Part shown: positions 47,050 through 55,524 of the stretch, piece by piece
Layout of the letters: every line of letters starts with the position of its first letter
Position numbering within the stretch: position 1 is the stretch's first letter
Origin: Pseudanabaena frigida
Lineage (GTDB): Bacteria > Cyanobacteriota > Cyanobacteriia > Pseudanabaenales > Pseudanabaenaceae
Direction: 5' to 3'
Length of the DNA stretch: 64,000 nucleotides
Assembly (NCBI GenBank): GCA_003242085.1
Contig: QBML01000013.1
Location: forward strand, 62,001-126,000
Made by a program: the position numbers and the translations under genes
The notes under the pieces: model-generated
What the model saw: the letters and a program-made list of their open reading frames with translations, nothing else
What the model was told of the DNA's origin: nothing
The model's database searches: none

Positions 47050-47700
47050 TTATTTTTTCTTGGTGGATTTGCTCACGGGAATTTCCACAATCGCATCCTC
47101 AATTTCAGTTACAGGCTCTTCCCCATCAGCATTACTGACAATTTCAATAGATTCTGTAGCAGCACTAGTGCCATTTACCGCCTCTGCATTAACACTGGTT
47201 AAATTTTCCGCAGGAATTTTAACTTCTGAGTTGGGAGATTTTAGGGCTTCATCTAAAATCTGGCGAGCATTTTCTGCCTGCGATCGCGCATCGAGAAATC
47301 GCATATTCAACTGAGCAAAACTTTTGAGAGTTTTAAAACCTTCTTTAAGACTATTAATTTGCTCCTCTGACACAAGTTCATCACTAAACAAAATATCGAT
47401 CGCCGATCGCACCTGCATAGCATCGGAGCGTAACTCTTGGACTTTGATTTTTAGCGTTGCCAAGTTGTTTAGGACTTGTACCGCTTGGGTAATGGGATCT
47501 TCGCGATCTTCAGACATGGATAGTTCTCTCACTTCTATAAATTGGTCGGGACTAAAGCCATCAGCAAGATCGGTATCGAGCTTGCCTGAGTCCATTAGTT
47601 CCATCAGTTCTGTCATCGCCTTTTCACGTGCTTTTGGCGAGTCTTTGCCAGCAACTGTCAAGACGACTTCAGGACTTTGGGCAAGGGTGTAGCGCACCAT
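47050..47700 (-). CDS. Conserved hypothetical protein (216 aa)
   Basis: Not recognised. The protein is acidic and mostly helical. It begins with MVRYTLAQSPEVVLTVAGKDSPKAREKAM; the middle (~80-150) is coiled-coil-like (VLNNLATLKIKVQELRSDAMQ). The C-terminal ~60 residues are low-complexity Val/Glu/Asn/Ala with a basic end (KSTKKK). There is no signal peptide or membrane helix. A family B hairpin lies in its upstream region at 47730. Confidence 0.55.
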   Translation of the reverse strand: MVRYTLAQSPEVVLTVAGKDSPKAREKAMTELMELMDSGKLDTDLADGFSPDQFIEVRELSMSEDREDPITQAVQVLNNLATLKIKVQELRSDAMQVRSAIDILFSDELVSEEQINSLKEGFKTLKSFAQLNMRFLDARSQAENARQILDEALKSPNSEVKIPAENLTSVNAEAVNGTSAATESIEIVSNADGEEPVTEIEDAIVEIPVSKSTKKK

Positions 47701-47729
47701 ATTTTTAACTTACATCGGTAACGTGATCT

Positions 47730-47784
47730 GGGCTTCGACTTCGCTCAGCCATCAAAGACTGATGGCTGAGCGAAGTCGAAGCCC
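47730..47784. repeat. Family B hairpin in a divergent intergenic region
   Basis: Perfect 25-bp stem GGGCTTCGACTTCGCTCAGC plus CATCA with a 5-base loop; the right flank GATTAGAACCGCTATATCA resembles the right end of the 11538 copy. It lies 30 bp upstream of the minus-strand gene start, so it is not a terminator. The rest of the 324-bp gap (to 48024) shows a TTCAGCTAAAATCCA inverted pair (47944 and about 47990-48006). Confidence 0.8.
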
Positions 47785-48024
47785 ATAATATCAAAAAAAA
47801 ATTGATTAGAACCGCTATATCATAACAACCAAACAACGATTTTAACTTGTTTTTGCTGGATGGTTCCCATGGCAAAACCTTACAGCAGCAACAAAAGGTA
47901 CATCCAAAGTTACGCTTTGTGTCTCATGCGATCGCAAAATTGATTCAGCTAAAATCCATTGTCTAGATCGGAATAACCCCCTATTTAGACGATGGATTTT
48001 AGCTGAGGATAGCTGTTTGCAAAC

Positions 48025-50121
48025 ATGGATTCTACCCTCTTAGATCAAATACGCCACCTATGCCGCGATCGCTCTTCCTACGAGCACCTAAAAGCAATTT
48101 TGGTGCAGCAGGAACGCGTTCATCAACTTAGCTGGGAAGAGCGCTATACAAAGCTCATTGCCGCGCAAGAATCTTCGGGTGCGACACAAGCATCAGACAT
48201 TTTTAGCAATATCATCGCTCGGGAAAAAGCACTAGCTCAACTTGCCGATGCCATTCAGCGATCGCCTTCTATAGAGCTGGTTTTACAGATCGCAGTTCAA
48301 GTTGCTCAGAAGCTTCTACAAGTCGATCGCGTCGCTATTTTTCGCCGTCTTCCCGATGGACGCGGCGAGTTTGAAACCGATGCGATCGCCGCAGGGCTGG
48401 AATCTCTCGCAGACATGCCCGAAAGACAGCTTTCACTAACTCGACACATAATCGAGTCTACGCAACCAGAAAGCTCTGTGCAAACCGTTGATAACATTAG
48501 TAGTTCGGGTCTGTCTTCACACATTGTGACATTGCTCGAACAAATTGGCATTTCATCCTATGCCACAAATAAAATCTATGCTGGACAAGAGATTTGGGGA
48601 AATTTAGTTGCTTTTCATGGTAGTGCATATCACGTTTGGACTGAAAGCGATCGCACTTCTCTATCATTAATTGCCGCACAAATTGGGATCGCCATATCTC
48701 TAACTAATTTGCGACAACAATCTCAAGATTTAACTAACGATTTACAAACTTTACAGATTGAATTAGCAAATTTACAAAAAACTGTTTTAGAAATTGCCAA
48801 TAGTCAACCCCAGTCGCCAATTCCATTAGGCATCCCAACCGCAGAGGAGCAAGCTATTGCTCCAACCCCTCTAGATTTATTTGAAGAAGATAGTAAAGAG
48901 GATTTGGCCAATGCTATCTCGGAAAATGATAGTGCCGAGGTGGAGACAAATATAGATCGAGTTAATCCAAATTCAGATGGAGAATCTCTTACGATAAAAG
49001 AACAAATAGAAGAAGAACCACAAGCAGCAGCACAAGAAATAGCTAATGATACTGAAGAAATTCTAGATGACGAGATTACAAGTTCTGAATATCCACCAAT
49101 TCCTCAAAATGGAGTCCCCCCACTATTTCTAATTCCAGATCCGCATACATCTTGGTCTACTCTTGAAAATGAACTTAAAAATGAAGATGGGAACTTGAGG
49201 GAAGATATTATTACAGATCGAGAATTAAAATCAATAGAGGAGTTTACTAAAACAGAACCACCTCAGTTCCCTTTAAATAAGAATGATTTAGCAACTAATG
49301 ATTCAGATAGTTCTGAAGTCACAACTCCAGAACTATCTGACGCAGAAACAACCGATTCCGAATCTAAGTTAGAAATTATCGAGCCAGAACTAGTTGAATT
49401 AGAAATTAGCGTATCAGAGGAAGCTGAATCAGAATCTACTGAGTCAGAAATCGTTGATGTCCAATTGGTTCAACCCCAGATATCTGATATAGAGCAAAAT
49501 CAACCAGAAATATCTGAATTAGAGCAATCGGCAGAAATTGAATTAGATAGATCAGAGGAATCCAATTCAGAGATCGACACATTGGAGTCCTCTGAGCCAG
49601 AAGAATCTGAAGTCTCAGCGATCGCCTCTGAAAAGATTAACCAAAATGTAACTGAATCAGAACCAATCGAGTCTGAGCTCGAACAAATAGATGCTTCTCA
49701 GACTAATTTGGAGATGCCTGTACTAGAAATTGACAACGATGACGATCGCGATCCAGCCATTGAACCGCAGTTTATTGAAACAATTTTGTCGATCGCAGGT
49801 CACGATATCAAAGGCATTAATTTCTTATTAGAAGTAATTGATTCCTATTTAGAAGAGACACCTCGAATAGTTCATGCGATTGACAAAGCGATCGCGACTA
49901 ACGATCGTCCTAAAATATTGAATTCAATCAATAAATTACGTGCCAGTAGTGACTACGTCGGAGCTTTGGCGCTTTCCTATCAATGTCGGCAACTTGAGTC
50001 TGCAGTAAAAGCCAACTATGTCGTATTAATTTATGCTTGCTTATCACAGGTGGCAATTGAAGCGCAAAGGGCTACTGATGCATTGCGAATAGAGCGATCA
50101 CGTTATAAGTTTATAGAGTAA
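48025..50121 (+). CDS. GAF-domain protein with acidic linker and degenerate HPt domain
   Basis: A 698-residue cytoplasmic protein. An N-terminal helical region is followed by a GAF domain at ~75-225 (IQRSPSIELVLQIAVQVAQKLLQVDRVAIFRRL). A coiled coil and a very acidic low-complexity stretch (~280-575, repeated ESE/EISELEQ words) follow. The C-terminal ~110 residues fold like an HPt domain, but the phospho-accepting His is replaced by Asn636 (INKLRASSDYVGALAL against the usual HTLKGSS..LGA). It therefore probably cannot relay phosphate and may act as an adaptor. A Ser/Thr kinase gene follows after 10 bp. Confidence 0.75.
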   Translation: MDSTLLDQIRHLCRDRSSYEHLKAILVQQERVHQLSWEERYTKLIAAQESSGATQASDIFSNIIAREKALAQLADAIQRSPSIELVLQIAVQVAQKLLQVDRVAIFRRLPDGRGEFETDAIAAGLESLADMPERQLSLTRHIIESTQPESSVQTVDNISSSGLSSHIVTLLEQIGISSYATNKIYAGQEIWGNLVAFHGSAYHVWTESDRTSLSLIAAQIGIAISLTNLRQQSQDLTNDLQTLQIELANLQKTVLEIANSQPQSPIPLGIPTAEEQAIAPTPLDLFEEDSKEDLANAISENDSAEVETNIDRVNPNSDGESLTIKEQIEEEPQAAAQEIANDTEEILDDEITSSEYPPIPQNGVPPLFLIPDPHTSWSTLENELKNEDGNLREDIITDRELKSIEEFTKTEPPQFPLNKNDLATNDSDSSEVTTPELSDAETTDSESKLEIIEPELVELEISVSEEAESESTESEIVDVQLVQPQISDIEQNQPEISELEQSAEIELDRSEESNSEIDTLESSEPEESEVSAIASEKINQNVTESEPIESELEQIDASQTNLEMPVLEIDNDDDRDPAIEPQFIETILSIAGHDIKGINFLLEVIDSYLEETPRIVHAIDKAIATNDRPKILNSINKLRASSDYVGALALSYQCRQLESAVKANYVVLIYACLSQVAIEAQRATDALRIERSRYKFIE

Positions 50122-50131
50122 AGGGTGGGTC

Positions 50132-51844
50132 ATGCCCACTCGACTCCATAAACTTATAGCGAATTGCATGATTGGCAAAGTGATCGGTGGGCGATATCAG
50201 ATCGTTCAAAACCTCGGAAGTGGAGGTTTTGGGCAAACATTTTTGGCTGAAGATTTACAGTTGCCAGACCATCACCAATGTGTAGTCAAACATTTAAAAC
50301 CAGCAACTAACGATCCTGCTGTATTACAAATTGCTAGCCGTTTATTTGAAACTGAGGCGAGGGTTTTACATCGATTAGGCAGTCACGATCGCATTCCTCG
50401 TTTACTTGCACATTTTGAAGAAGAGCATGAGTTTTATTTAGTCCAAGAGTTAATTGAGGGCGATGACCTTAGCAACGAACTCATCCCAACTGCCCGATCG
50501 CAGGATGGCTATCCCGTAGGGCGAATGAATGAGTCTCAGGCGATCGCTTTTTTACTAGATGTTCTAGAAATACTTGCTTTTGTTCATCAACAGGGCGCGA
50601 TTCACCGCGATATCAAACCTGCCAACTTAATGCGGCGGCGAGTCGATGGCAAATTAGTTCTCATCGATTTTGGAGCCGTTAAACAAGTAGAAACCGCAAC
50701 GACGATCTCGTCAACAGTGGCGATCGGGACTGAAGGTTATATGCCCAATGAGCAAGCGATCGGCAAGCCTAGATCCTGTAGCGATCTTTATGCAGTTGGA
50801 GCGATCGCCATTCAAGGAATAACGGGAATTCCGCCGAGTTTGTTATCTGAGAATATCGAAACAGGCGAACTTGCTTGGCGAGAATCTCCCAAACATGGAT
50901 TTTGCAAATATCGCGCCAATGTTAGCGATGAGTTTGCCAAAATAATCGATAAGTTAGTTAAGTATGACTTTCGCGATCGCTATCAATCTGCTGAAGACGT
51001 ATTAGCCGCAGTGCGTCAATTGCCTTTGGCAAATTCTCTAAATTCTGCATCGAACCATGCTCAGACCTATTCTCAAGAGTTAACAGCCATTGCTAGCACT
51101 GCAAATTCAATTGAGCCGACAATTGTGCAAACAATGCCCGTCACCCCACCGAGAGACATTACTCAGCCTAAGTTGCGGATATGGATAGGGATTGGCTTGG
51201 TAGGTCTGATATCAGCGATCGCCGTTATCAGTACGATTATATTTACCCGCCAATCACCTGCATTCAAAAACAGTGTGAGCATGACTGACAATTCCGCTAT
51301 TTCTCCCGATCGTAGTATTACTACTAATGGCAAGTATCGTTTTTTATCGGAACGGGCGATTACCGATAACGATCTGGCAGACAAAAGTTTGCTTGAGTTA
51401 GATATCATGCGTAATGAGGTTTTTGCCCGTTATGGTCGGCAGTTTAAAGATCCTGAACTACAGTCATACTTTAATAGCCAGCCTTGGTATCAACCAAGAT
51501 ATACACCTGAGAATTTCCCTACGGATTTGCTGACTACAACTGAGCTAAAAAATGTGCAATATATACGCGAGTTTCAAGATCGTTCTGCACAAAATCTAAA
51601 CCCTTCAAAAAATATTGCTAACGATCTTCCAGATTCTCAATGTGACTATACTAAGCGCCTAATTTCCGATCCTAATCCACCGATTAATGTCCGCACAGGT
51701 GCAGGAAAAGATTATCCGATCGCAGGCACTCTAGATAACGGTATCCAGATTAAAGTTGAGGTAGAAAAGCAAGGCTGGCTAAAAATTTCTGCCCCGATCG
51801 CTGGTTGGGTAGCAGCTAATCGTACAAAGTCGATTTGTTTTTAA
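50132..51844 (+). CDS. Serine/threonine protein kinase with YARHG and SH3b domains
   Basis: A 570-residue Hanks-type kinase. The kinase domain is at ~15-300 (Gly-loop LGSGGFGQTF, Lys in CVVKHLKP, HRDIKPANLM, LIDFGAVKQ). One membrane helix lies at ~350-370 (IWIGIGLVGLISAIAVIS). Outside it are a YARHG domain (RNEVFARYGRQFKDPELQSYF) and an SH3b domain (NVRTGAGKDYPIAGTL...GWVAAN), suggesting it senses cell wall. The upstream GAF/HPt-like gene ends 10 bp before, so they are co-expressed. A start at residue 13 (MIGKVIGG) is possible. Confidence 0.9.
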   Translation: MPTRLHKLIANCMIGKVIGGRYQIVQNLGSGGFGQTFLAEDLQLPDHHQCVVKHLKPATNDPAVLQIASRLFETEARVLHRLGSHDRIPRLLAHFEEEHEFYLVQELIEGDDLSNELIPTARSQDGYPVGRMNESQAIAFLLDVLEILAFVHQQGAIHRDIKPANLMRRRVDGKLVLIDFGAVKQVETATTISSTVAIGTEGYMPNEQAIGKPRSCSDLYAVGAIAIQGITGIPPSLLSENIETGELAWRESPKHGFCKYRANVSDEFAKIIDKLVKYDFRDRYQSAEDVLAAVRQLPLANSLNSASNHAQTYSQELTAIASTANSIEPTIVQTMPVTPPRDITQPKLRIWIGIGLVGLISAIAVISTIIFTRQSPAFKNSVSMTDNSAISPDRSITTNGKYRFLSERAITDNDLADKSLLELDIMRNEVFARYGRQFKDPELQSYFNSQPWYQPRYTPENFPTDLLTTTELKNVQYIREFQDRSAQNLNPSKNIANDLPDSQCDYTKRLISDPNPPINVRTGAGKDYPIAGTLDNGIQIKVEVEKQGWLKISAPIAGWVAANRTKSICF

Positions 51845-51921
51845 CCAGTTTCGAGTTTTTGAGATCCTGAGTGCGAAGCGCTGTAAAATTCAACTTATTA
51901 AGCACGGCGCTTTGCACTGTA

Positions 51922-52019
51922 AGTAGCTCAGCATAAATAACCTTAAAACCCAGAAGTGCGTCGCCCGCTACGTGGGCGACACAAGCTTTGGTTTTGATTT
52001 TTAATTATGCTGAGCTACT
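51922..52019. repeat. Family A element with outer terminal inverted repeats
   Basis: The inner hairpin (51945-51993) has AAAACC...GGTTTT ends and a GTCGCCCGC/GTGGGCGAC core. It is enclosed by perfect 15-bp inverted ends AGTAGCTCAGCATAA and TTATGCTGAGCTACT. A pair of GCGCTTTGCAC motifs precedes it. It looks like a tiny non-autonomous mobile unit. Confidence 0.75.
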
Positions 52020-52049
52020 CAGTTAGATTAAACTTACTACATTAATTTT

Positions 52050-52478
52050 GTGACAGAAAATTCTGATTGGAGCGACCTCGAAGCTCAACTCCATGAAACT
52101 AGAAAACTATTAGAAGAAATCGAGCAACGTTTTCTCCAAGTTCGCCGTGACTCCAACGAACAGCAGGAATTGCGAAGACAGCAAGAACAAATCGAATCAC
52201 AAATCCAAGAAGTTTCTACCGATCGCTCTAATAGAAACAACGACCAAAAAATTCGCCGCAAACCTAATTCTAAAAATGGGCAATCACCACCCAATAGCCA
52301 TAAAGAAGAACTTCGCAAACAACTACAAGAGCTAAGCGATCGGCTCGAACAGATTGAGGGCGATTTAGAAAGTCGCCTTATTTCATGGAGTAGTTTCCGC
52401 GAACCGTTCTGGCAAATAGTTCGTTTTGGTGGCATTGGCGTAATTATTGGCGTAATTTTAAGAAGCTGTGTAAATTAA
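52050..52478 (+). CDS. Hypothetical coiled-coil protein with C-terminal membrane anchor
   Basis: Not recognised beyond general layout. Of 142 residues, ~5-110 are a charged coiled coil (LHETRKLLEEIEQRFLQVRR, KEELRKQLQELSDRLEQIEG). The last ~25 form a membrane helix (IVRFGGIGVIIGVILRSCVN), so it is a tail-anchored-like protein facing the cytoplasm. The start is GTG, 30 bp after the inverted end of a family A element. A family A hairpin directly follows its stop. Confidence 0.55.
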   Translation: MTENSDWSDLEAQLHETRKLLEEIEQRFLQVRRDSNEQQELRRQQEQIESQIQEVSTDRSNRNNDQKIRRKPNSKNGQSPPNSHKEELRKQLQELSDRLEQIEGDLESRLISWSSFREPFWQIVRFGGIGVIIGVILRSCVN

Positions 52479-52480
52479 AC

Positions 52481-52535
52481 AAACCCAAAATAAAGAAAGG
52501 CGGCGCGAAGCGCCGCCTTTCTTTATTTTGGGTTT
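52481..52535. repeat. Family A hairpin (perfect 26-bp stem)
   Basis: AAACCCAAAATAAAGAAAGG plus CGGCGC, mirrored around GAA. It starts just after the preceding gene and is followed by ATGTCCTA, a variant of the right flank of the 19744 copy. Confidence 0.88.
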
Positions 52536-52560
52536 ATGTCCTAGCTATCTCTTACATTGC

Positions 52561-52665
52561 TAAGTAGTTTAGGCATAATTAAAAACCAGAGTCAAAACCT
52601 GTGGCGCACGCTGTACGTGCGCCACAGGTTTTTGGGTTTTATATTTAATTGCGCCAAGCTACTTA
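52561..52665. repeat. Family A element with outer inverted repeats
   Basis: TAAGTAGTTTAGGCATAATT at the left is partly mirrored by AATTGCGCCAAGCTACTTA at the right. The inner 17-bp stem is AAAACCTGTGGCGCACG with loop CTGTA. The ends resemble those of the 51922 element. Confidence 0.75.
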
Positions 52666-52668
52666 TAT

Positions 52669-52710
52669 ATTTTTAAAAAGCCTTACAAAAAAGTAAGGCT
52701 TTTTAAAAAT
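52669..52710. terminator. Hairpin with T/A-rich arms before the Spy-like gene
   Basis: Perfect 18-bp stem ATTTTTAAAAAGCCTTAC around AAAAAA. It has terminator form in both directions and separates the repeat cluster from the next gene. Confidence 0.55.
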
Positions 52711-52797
52711 GTATTCGGGTTTATGAACCTTTCGATCGTCGTACTTGTCAAAACCCTCGTACAGATAATTAAGCCTTCTCACAAAGGGGAAAATCAA

Positions 52798-53247
52798 ATG
52801 TTTCATAATATCAAAAAAGTTTTAGCTATTGCTTGTGTAACTGTAGCAGTAGGGGCAGCAACTCTTCCAAGTCTTGTTTCTGCACAAAATACTACAACAC
52901 AAACCCAATCGGAAACCCGTAAGCCTCGTAAAGGCAATAATGGCTGGGCAAAGTTGAACTTGACAGATACTCAAAAAGCTCAACTGAAAACGATTCGCGA
53001 GAATGCCAAAACTCAGACTCAAAGCGTGCTTACTGCCGAACAACGCGCTCAAATCGAGCAAGCTCGTAAGTCTGGCGATCGCAAGGGTGTCCGCAAGTCG
53101 CTCAATCTAACTGATGCCCAAAAGCAACAGATGAAGACGATCGCTCAGAGCACCAAAGAACAAATCAAGAATGTTCTGACTCCTGCTCAGCAACAACAAC
53201 TCGAGCAAATGAAGCAAGAGCGCAAAGCAAATCGTCCTACGCGCTAA
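52798..53247 (+). CDS. Spy/CpxP-like periplasmic protein
   Basis: Small exported protein of 150 residues from the Met at 52798, preceded by AAGGGGA; the frame is open upstream to 52723 but the extra residues do not look like a signal sequence. Signal peptide ~1-27 (VLAIACVTVAVGAATLPSL, cleavage near VSAQ). Two copies of the LTxxQ motif occur (LNLTDTQKAQLKTIRENA and LNLTDAQKQQMKTIAQS), as in Spy/CpxP stress proteins. Mature protein is basic and Gln/Lys-rich. A chaperone or metal-stress role is inferred. Confidence 0.75.
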   Translation: MFHNIKKVLAIACVTVAVGAATLPSLVSAQNTTTQTQSETRKPRKGNNGWAKLNLTDTQKAQLKTIRENAKTQTQSVLTAEQRAQIEQARKSGDRKGVRKSLNLTDAQKQQMKTIAQSTKEQIKNVLTPAQQQQLEQMKQERKANRPTR

Positions 53248-53267
53248 GAGCTTCGCCGTAAAATAAG

Positions 53268-53316
53268 GAACCAATTTTTAGTGGCGCGGCGAAGCCGCGC
53301 CACTAAAAATTGGTTC
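53268..53316. terminator. Family A-type hairpin used as terminator between convergent genes
   Basis: Perfect 23-bp stem GAACCAATTTTTAGTGGCGC plus GGC around GAA, followed by TTTT. It lies between the Spy-like gene and the end of radC. Confidence 0.75.
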
Positions 53317-53318
53317 TT

Positions 53319-54053
53319 TTATTCTGTTTGAGGAACTTCCTTCCATAATGTCGAAGTCTCGCGAATACTAGAAAAGGTTCCATTCCCCAAGATTAAATGA
53401 TCCAGGAGTGGAATACTAAGCATTCTCGCAGCTTCAAGTAATTGGCGGGTGAGAACTATATCCTCTGGACTGGGACTTGTATTACCAGATGGATGATTGT
53501 GCGCCACGATCAGACGCACTGCTCCACTTTTGAGAACTTCGCGAAAAATATCACGGGGATGTGCGATCGTCTCCGTTGCTGTCCCGATGCTGATAATCCG
53601 TTGGGCAACGATCCGATTTTTATTGTCAAGCATCACCACCGCCAAGCGCTCTTGCGGTTGCCACATGAGATCTTGGCTGAGTGCTGCTGCCGCTACGGAT
53701 GGATCGGTCACTTCTGTTAAATCGGGCGGCTTTGCGTAGAGGGCGCGTTTACCTAACTCGATCGCTGCCAAAATTGCTGTTGCTTTCGCGGGTCCAACCC
53801 CTTCGATTTGCATTAATTCCTGTGGAGATACAGTTTGTAGTGCTGCCACAGGATCGCTAGTACGATCTTTACCAATAGTTTGTAAAATTAGTTGCCCTAA
53901 GCCAACCGCAGAGAGTTTGCCTGCACCTTGTCCTGTACCCAACAGGATGGCAATTAATTCAGCATTTGATAGGCTGCGAACTCCCTGACTGAGTAATCTT
54001 TCTCGTGGGCGATCGCTCTCAACCATATCCACAATTCGCAGAGAATAAGTCAT
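53319..54053 (-). CDS. radC: RadC family (JAMM/MPN+) protein
   Basis: A 244-residue protein. An N-terminal helix-hairpin-helix region ([25 protein letters not shown]) is followed by the JAMM zinc-binding motif [20 protein letters not shown], where the His pair, Ser and Asp are intact. The family was long called a DNA repair protein, but that role is disputed in E. coli; a nuclease or deubiquitinase-like peptidase role is possible. Monocistronic. Confidence 0.92.
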   Translation of the reverse strand: MTYSLRIVDMVESDRPRERLLSQGVRSLSNAELIAILLGTGQGAGKLSAVGLGQLILQTIGKDRTSDPVAALQTVSPQELMQIEGVGPAKATAILAAIELGKRALYAKPPDLTEVTDPSVAAAALSQDLMWQPQERLAVVMLDNKNRIVAQRIISIGTATETIAHPRDIFREVLKSGAVRLIVAHNHPSGNTSPSPEDIVLTRQLLEAARMLSIPLLDHLILGNGTFSSIRETSTLWKEVPQTE

Positions 54054-54251
54054 CTAAAATTCTGCCTAGAGATGCAAAAAGCTTTCTTGTATTTTATAGC
54101 GATCGCTGGCAAAAACACAGAATAAAGAAAAACAAGCGAAGTATATATCTTTCTTTCACGATCGACTTCTCACTTAATCATCTCAAACAGCGATCGCATT
54201 CCTCAAAATCTGAATTCTTATAAGAGCGCTATTATCATAGAATTAGGCTAT

Positions 54252-54506
54252 GTGGAAATCTTGATTATGAAAAACTATCGCGATCGCATACGCATCAATC
54301 CAAATATTCGCAGTGGGAAGCCATGTATAGTTAACACACGCAATGCTGTATCAGATGTGTTTGACTATCTCGGTGGTGGAATGAGTGTTGAAGAGGTATT
54401 AGATGATTTTCCTGATTTAACACTTGCAGATATACAGGCTTGTTTTGCCTTTGCTGCCGATCGAGATCGCCGTTTAACAGTAGTACCCTATGAAGTTGCT
54501 GTTTGA
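54252..54506 (+). CDS. DUF433 antitoxin-type protein
   Basis: An 84-residue protein with RIRINPNIRSGKPCIVNTR, VEEVLDDFPDLTLADIQACFAFAADR, the DUF433 pattern (a MerR/VapB-like winged helix). Such genes precede a PIN-like DUF5615 toxin. Here the toxin frame starts inside the last codons (ATG at 54490) but is broken. An alternative start is the Met at residue 6. Confidence 0.85.
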   Translation: MEILIMKNYRDRIRINPNIRSGKPCIVNTRNAVSDVFDYLGGGMSVEEVLDDFPDLTLADIQACFAFAADRDRRLTVVPYEVAV

Positions 54507-54684
54507 TGAGAATTTGTCTCCAAAGTTGCCTCGTATATTATCTACAGATTTCCCAGAGAGTATGCACGTTCGTGATTGTGGATTGAAGGAATTTCCTGAT
54601 GTGGACATTTGGGAATATGCTCGAAACGCTTGATTTACAATAGTTTCTAAGGATTCAGATTGTTATCAATGGAGTTTGCTTTAG
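54490..54684 (+). pseudogene. DUF5615 PIN-like toxin, nonsense-mutated and truncated
   Basis: Starting at the ATG overlapping the DUF433 gene: MKLLFDENLSPKLPRILS, HVRDCGLKEFPDVDIWEYAR, then TGA at 54631-54633 in the position of a conserved Gly codon (GFTIVSKDSD in homologues). The frame continues FTIVSKDSDCYQWSLL and ends at TAG (54682), short of the usual ~110 residues. One substitution (GGA to TGA) explains the first lesion. Confidence 0.75.
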
Positions 54685-54736
54685 AAGCATCACGTTACCC
54701 TTCAAAAAATTACTTGTTATTTAATTTTTTGAATAA

Positions 54737-55507
54737 TTAAATCCTTAGATCAAAAAGAGAGTATTTCCCAAGCTTTAAAGACCCTAATGGAGAACGGCTT
54801 GGATCTCGAAAAAGTTTATCTAACTCTCTTTTTAGATTCTTATTTCTCGATACATTACCCATAGCACTTCTGACAGCCTGTTTCAAATTTACATTTTGAT
54901 CTTTTTGGACAACACCAATGATAATAATACTTCTCTGGGGTAGTGTGTCATTTGGAGATTTAGCAGAGCAACTGTTGTCATCATATTGCCCTAACAGTAG
55001 AAGAGAAAGTTCTCCTCTTGTTGTATTAGCAATGGATTCTACTGAACGCCGTATTATTTTTGCTCGATTTTCTGCTCTCCTTTCTTCTTCTCTCTGACTA
55101 CCTTCACAAGATGCTACTCCTACAGAAATTATATCTGACGAATTCTCAATCCTCTGTTTCATTCCTGCTTGGTTAAGTTTAGAGAATAAAAATTTTTCTG
55201 CATCTATCGACTGATTCTTAATTCCATCTTGAATGCGTTCCCAACTTCCAAATTCCCATCCATAGTCATTATTAACACCGAATAAAGTATAGAACTCAAA
55301 AGTTGCTTTATTCCCATTCTCATCTTTACCTTCTATTTTCTCAATTACAAACCAGTCCCCAAATTTTCTTATCCATTTCTCTAGTTTGTCAGGGTCAGAC
55401 TCAACTTTAATTGTACCAAAATAAGGAGTCTTCCATTGAAAGCCATAGACTAACATCATAAGTATAATTATAGGTAAGACAATTGTAGATAAGGCGTTAC
55501 TCCGCAT
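54737..55507 (-). CDS. Membrane-anchored protein with OmpA-like segment, partner of GHKL ATPase
   Basis: Not recognised. A membrane helix at residues 7-24 (STIVLPIIILMMLVYGF) anchors a 230-residue soluble part. The segment SVGVASCEGSQREEERRAEN at ~125-150 resembles the OmpA/MotB peptidoglycan-binding helix region (SEG.....LSERRA), and RGELSLLLLGQYDD follows; this likeness is weak. The gene is AT-rich and has no HIP1 octamer. It starts 17 bp after the stop of the upstream GHKL ATPase gene and is surely co-transcribed with it. Confidence 0.55.
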   Translation of the reverse strand: MRSNALSTIVLPIIILMMLVYGFQWKTPYFGTIKVESDPDKLEKWIRKFGDWFVIEKIEGKDENGNKATFEFYTLFGVNNDYGWEFGSWERIQDGIKNQSIDAEKFLFSKLNQAGMKQRIENSSDIISVGVASCEGSQREEERRAENRAKIIRRSVESIANTTRGELSLLLLGQYDDNSCSAKSPNDTLPQRSIIIIGVVQKDQNVNLKQAVRSAMGNVSRNKNLKRELDKLFRDPSRSPLGSLKLGKYSLFDLRI

Positions 55508-55524
55508 TTAACTTCTCCTCATTA

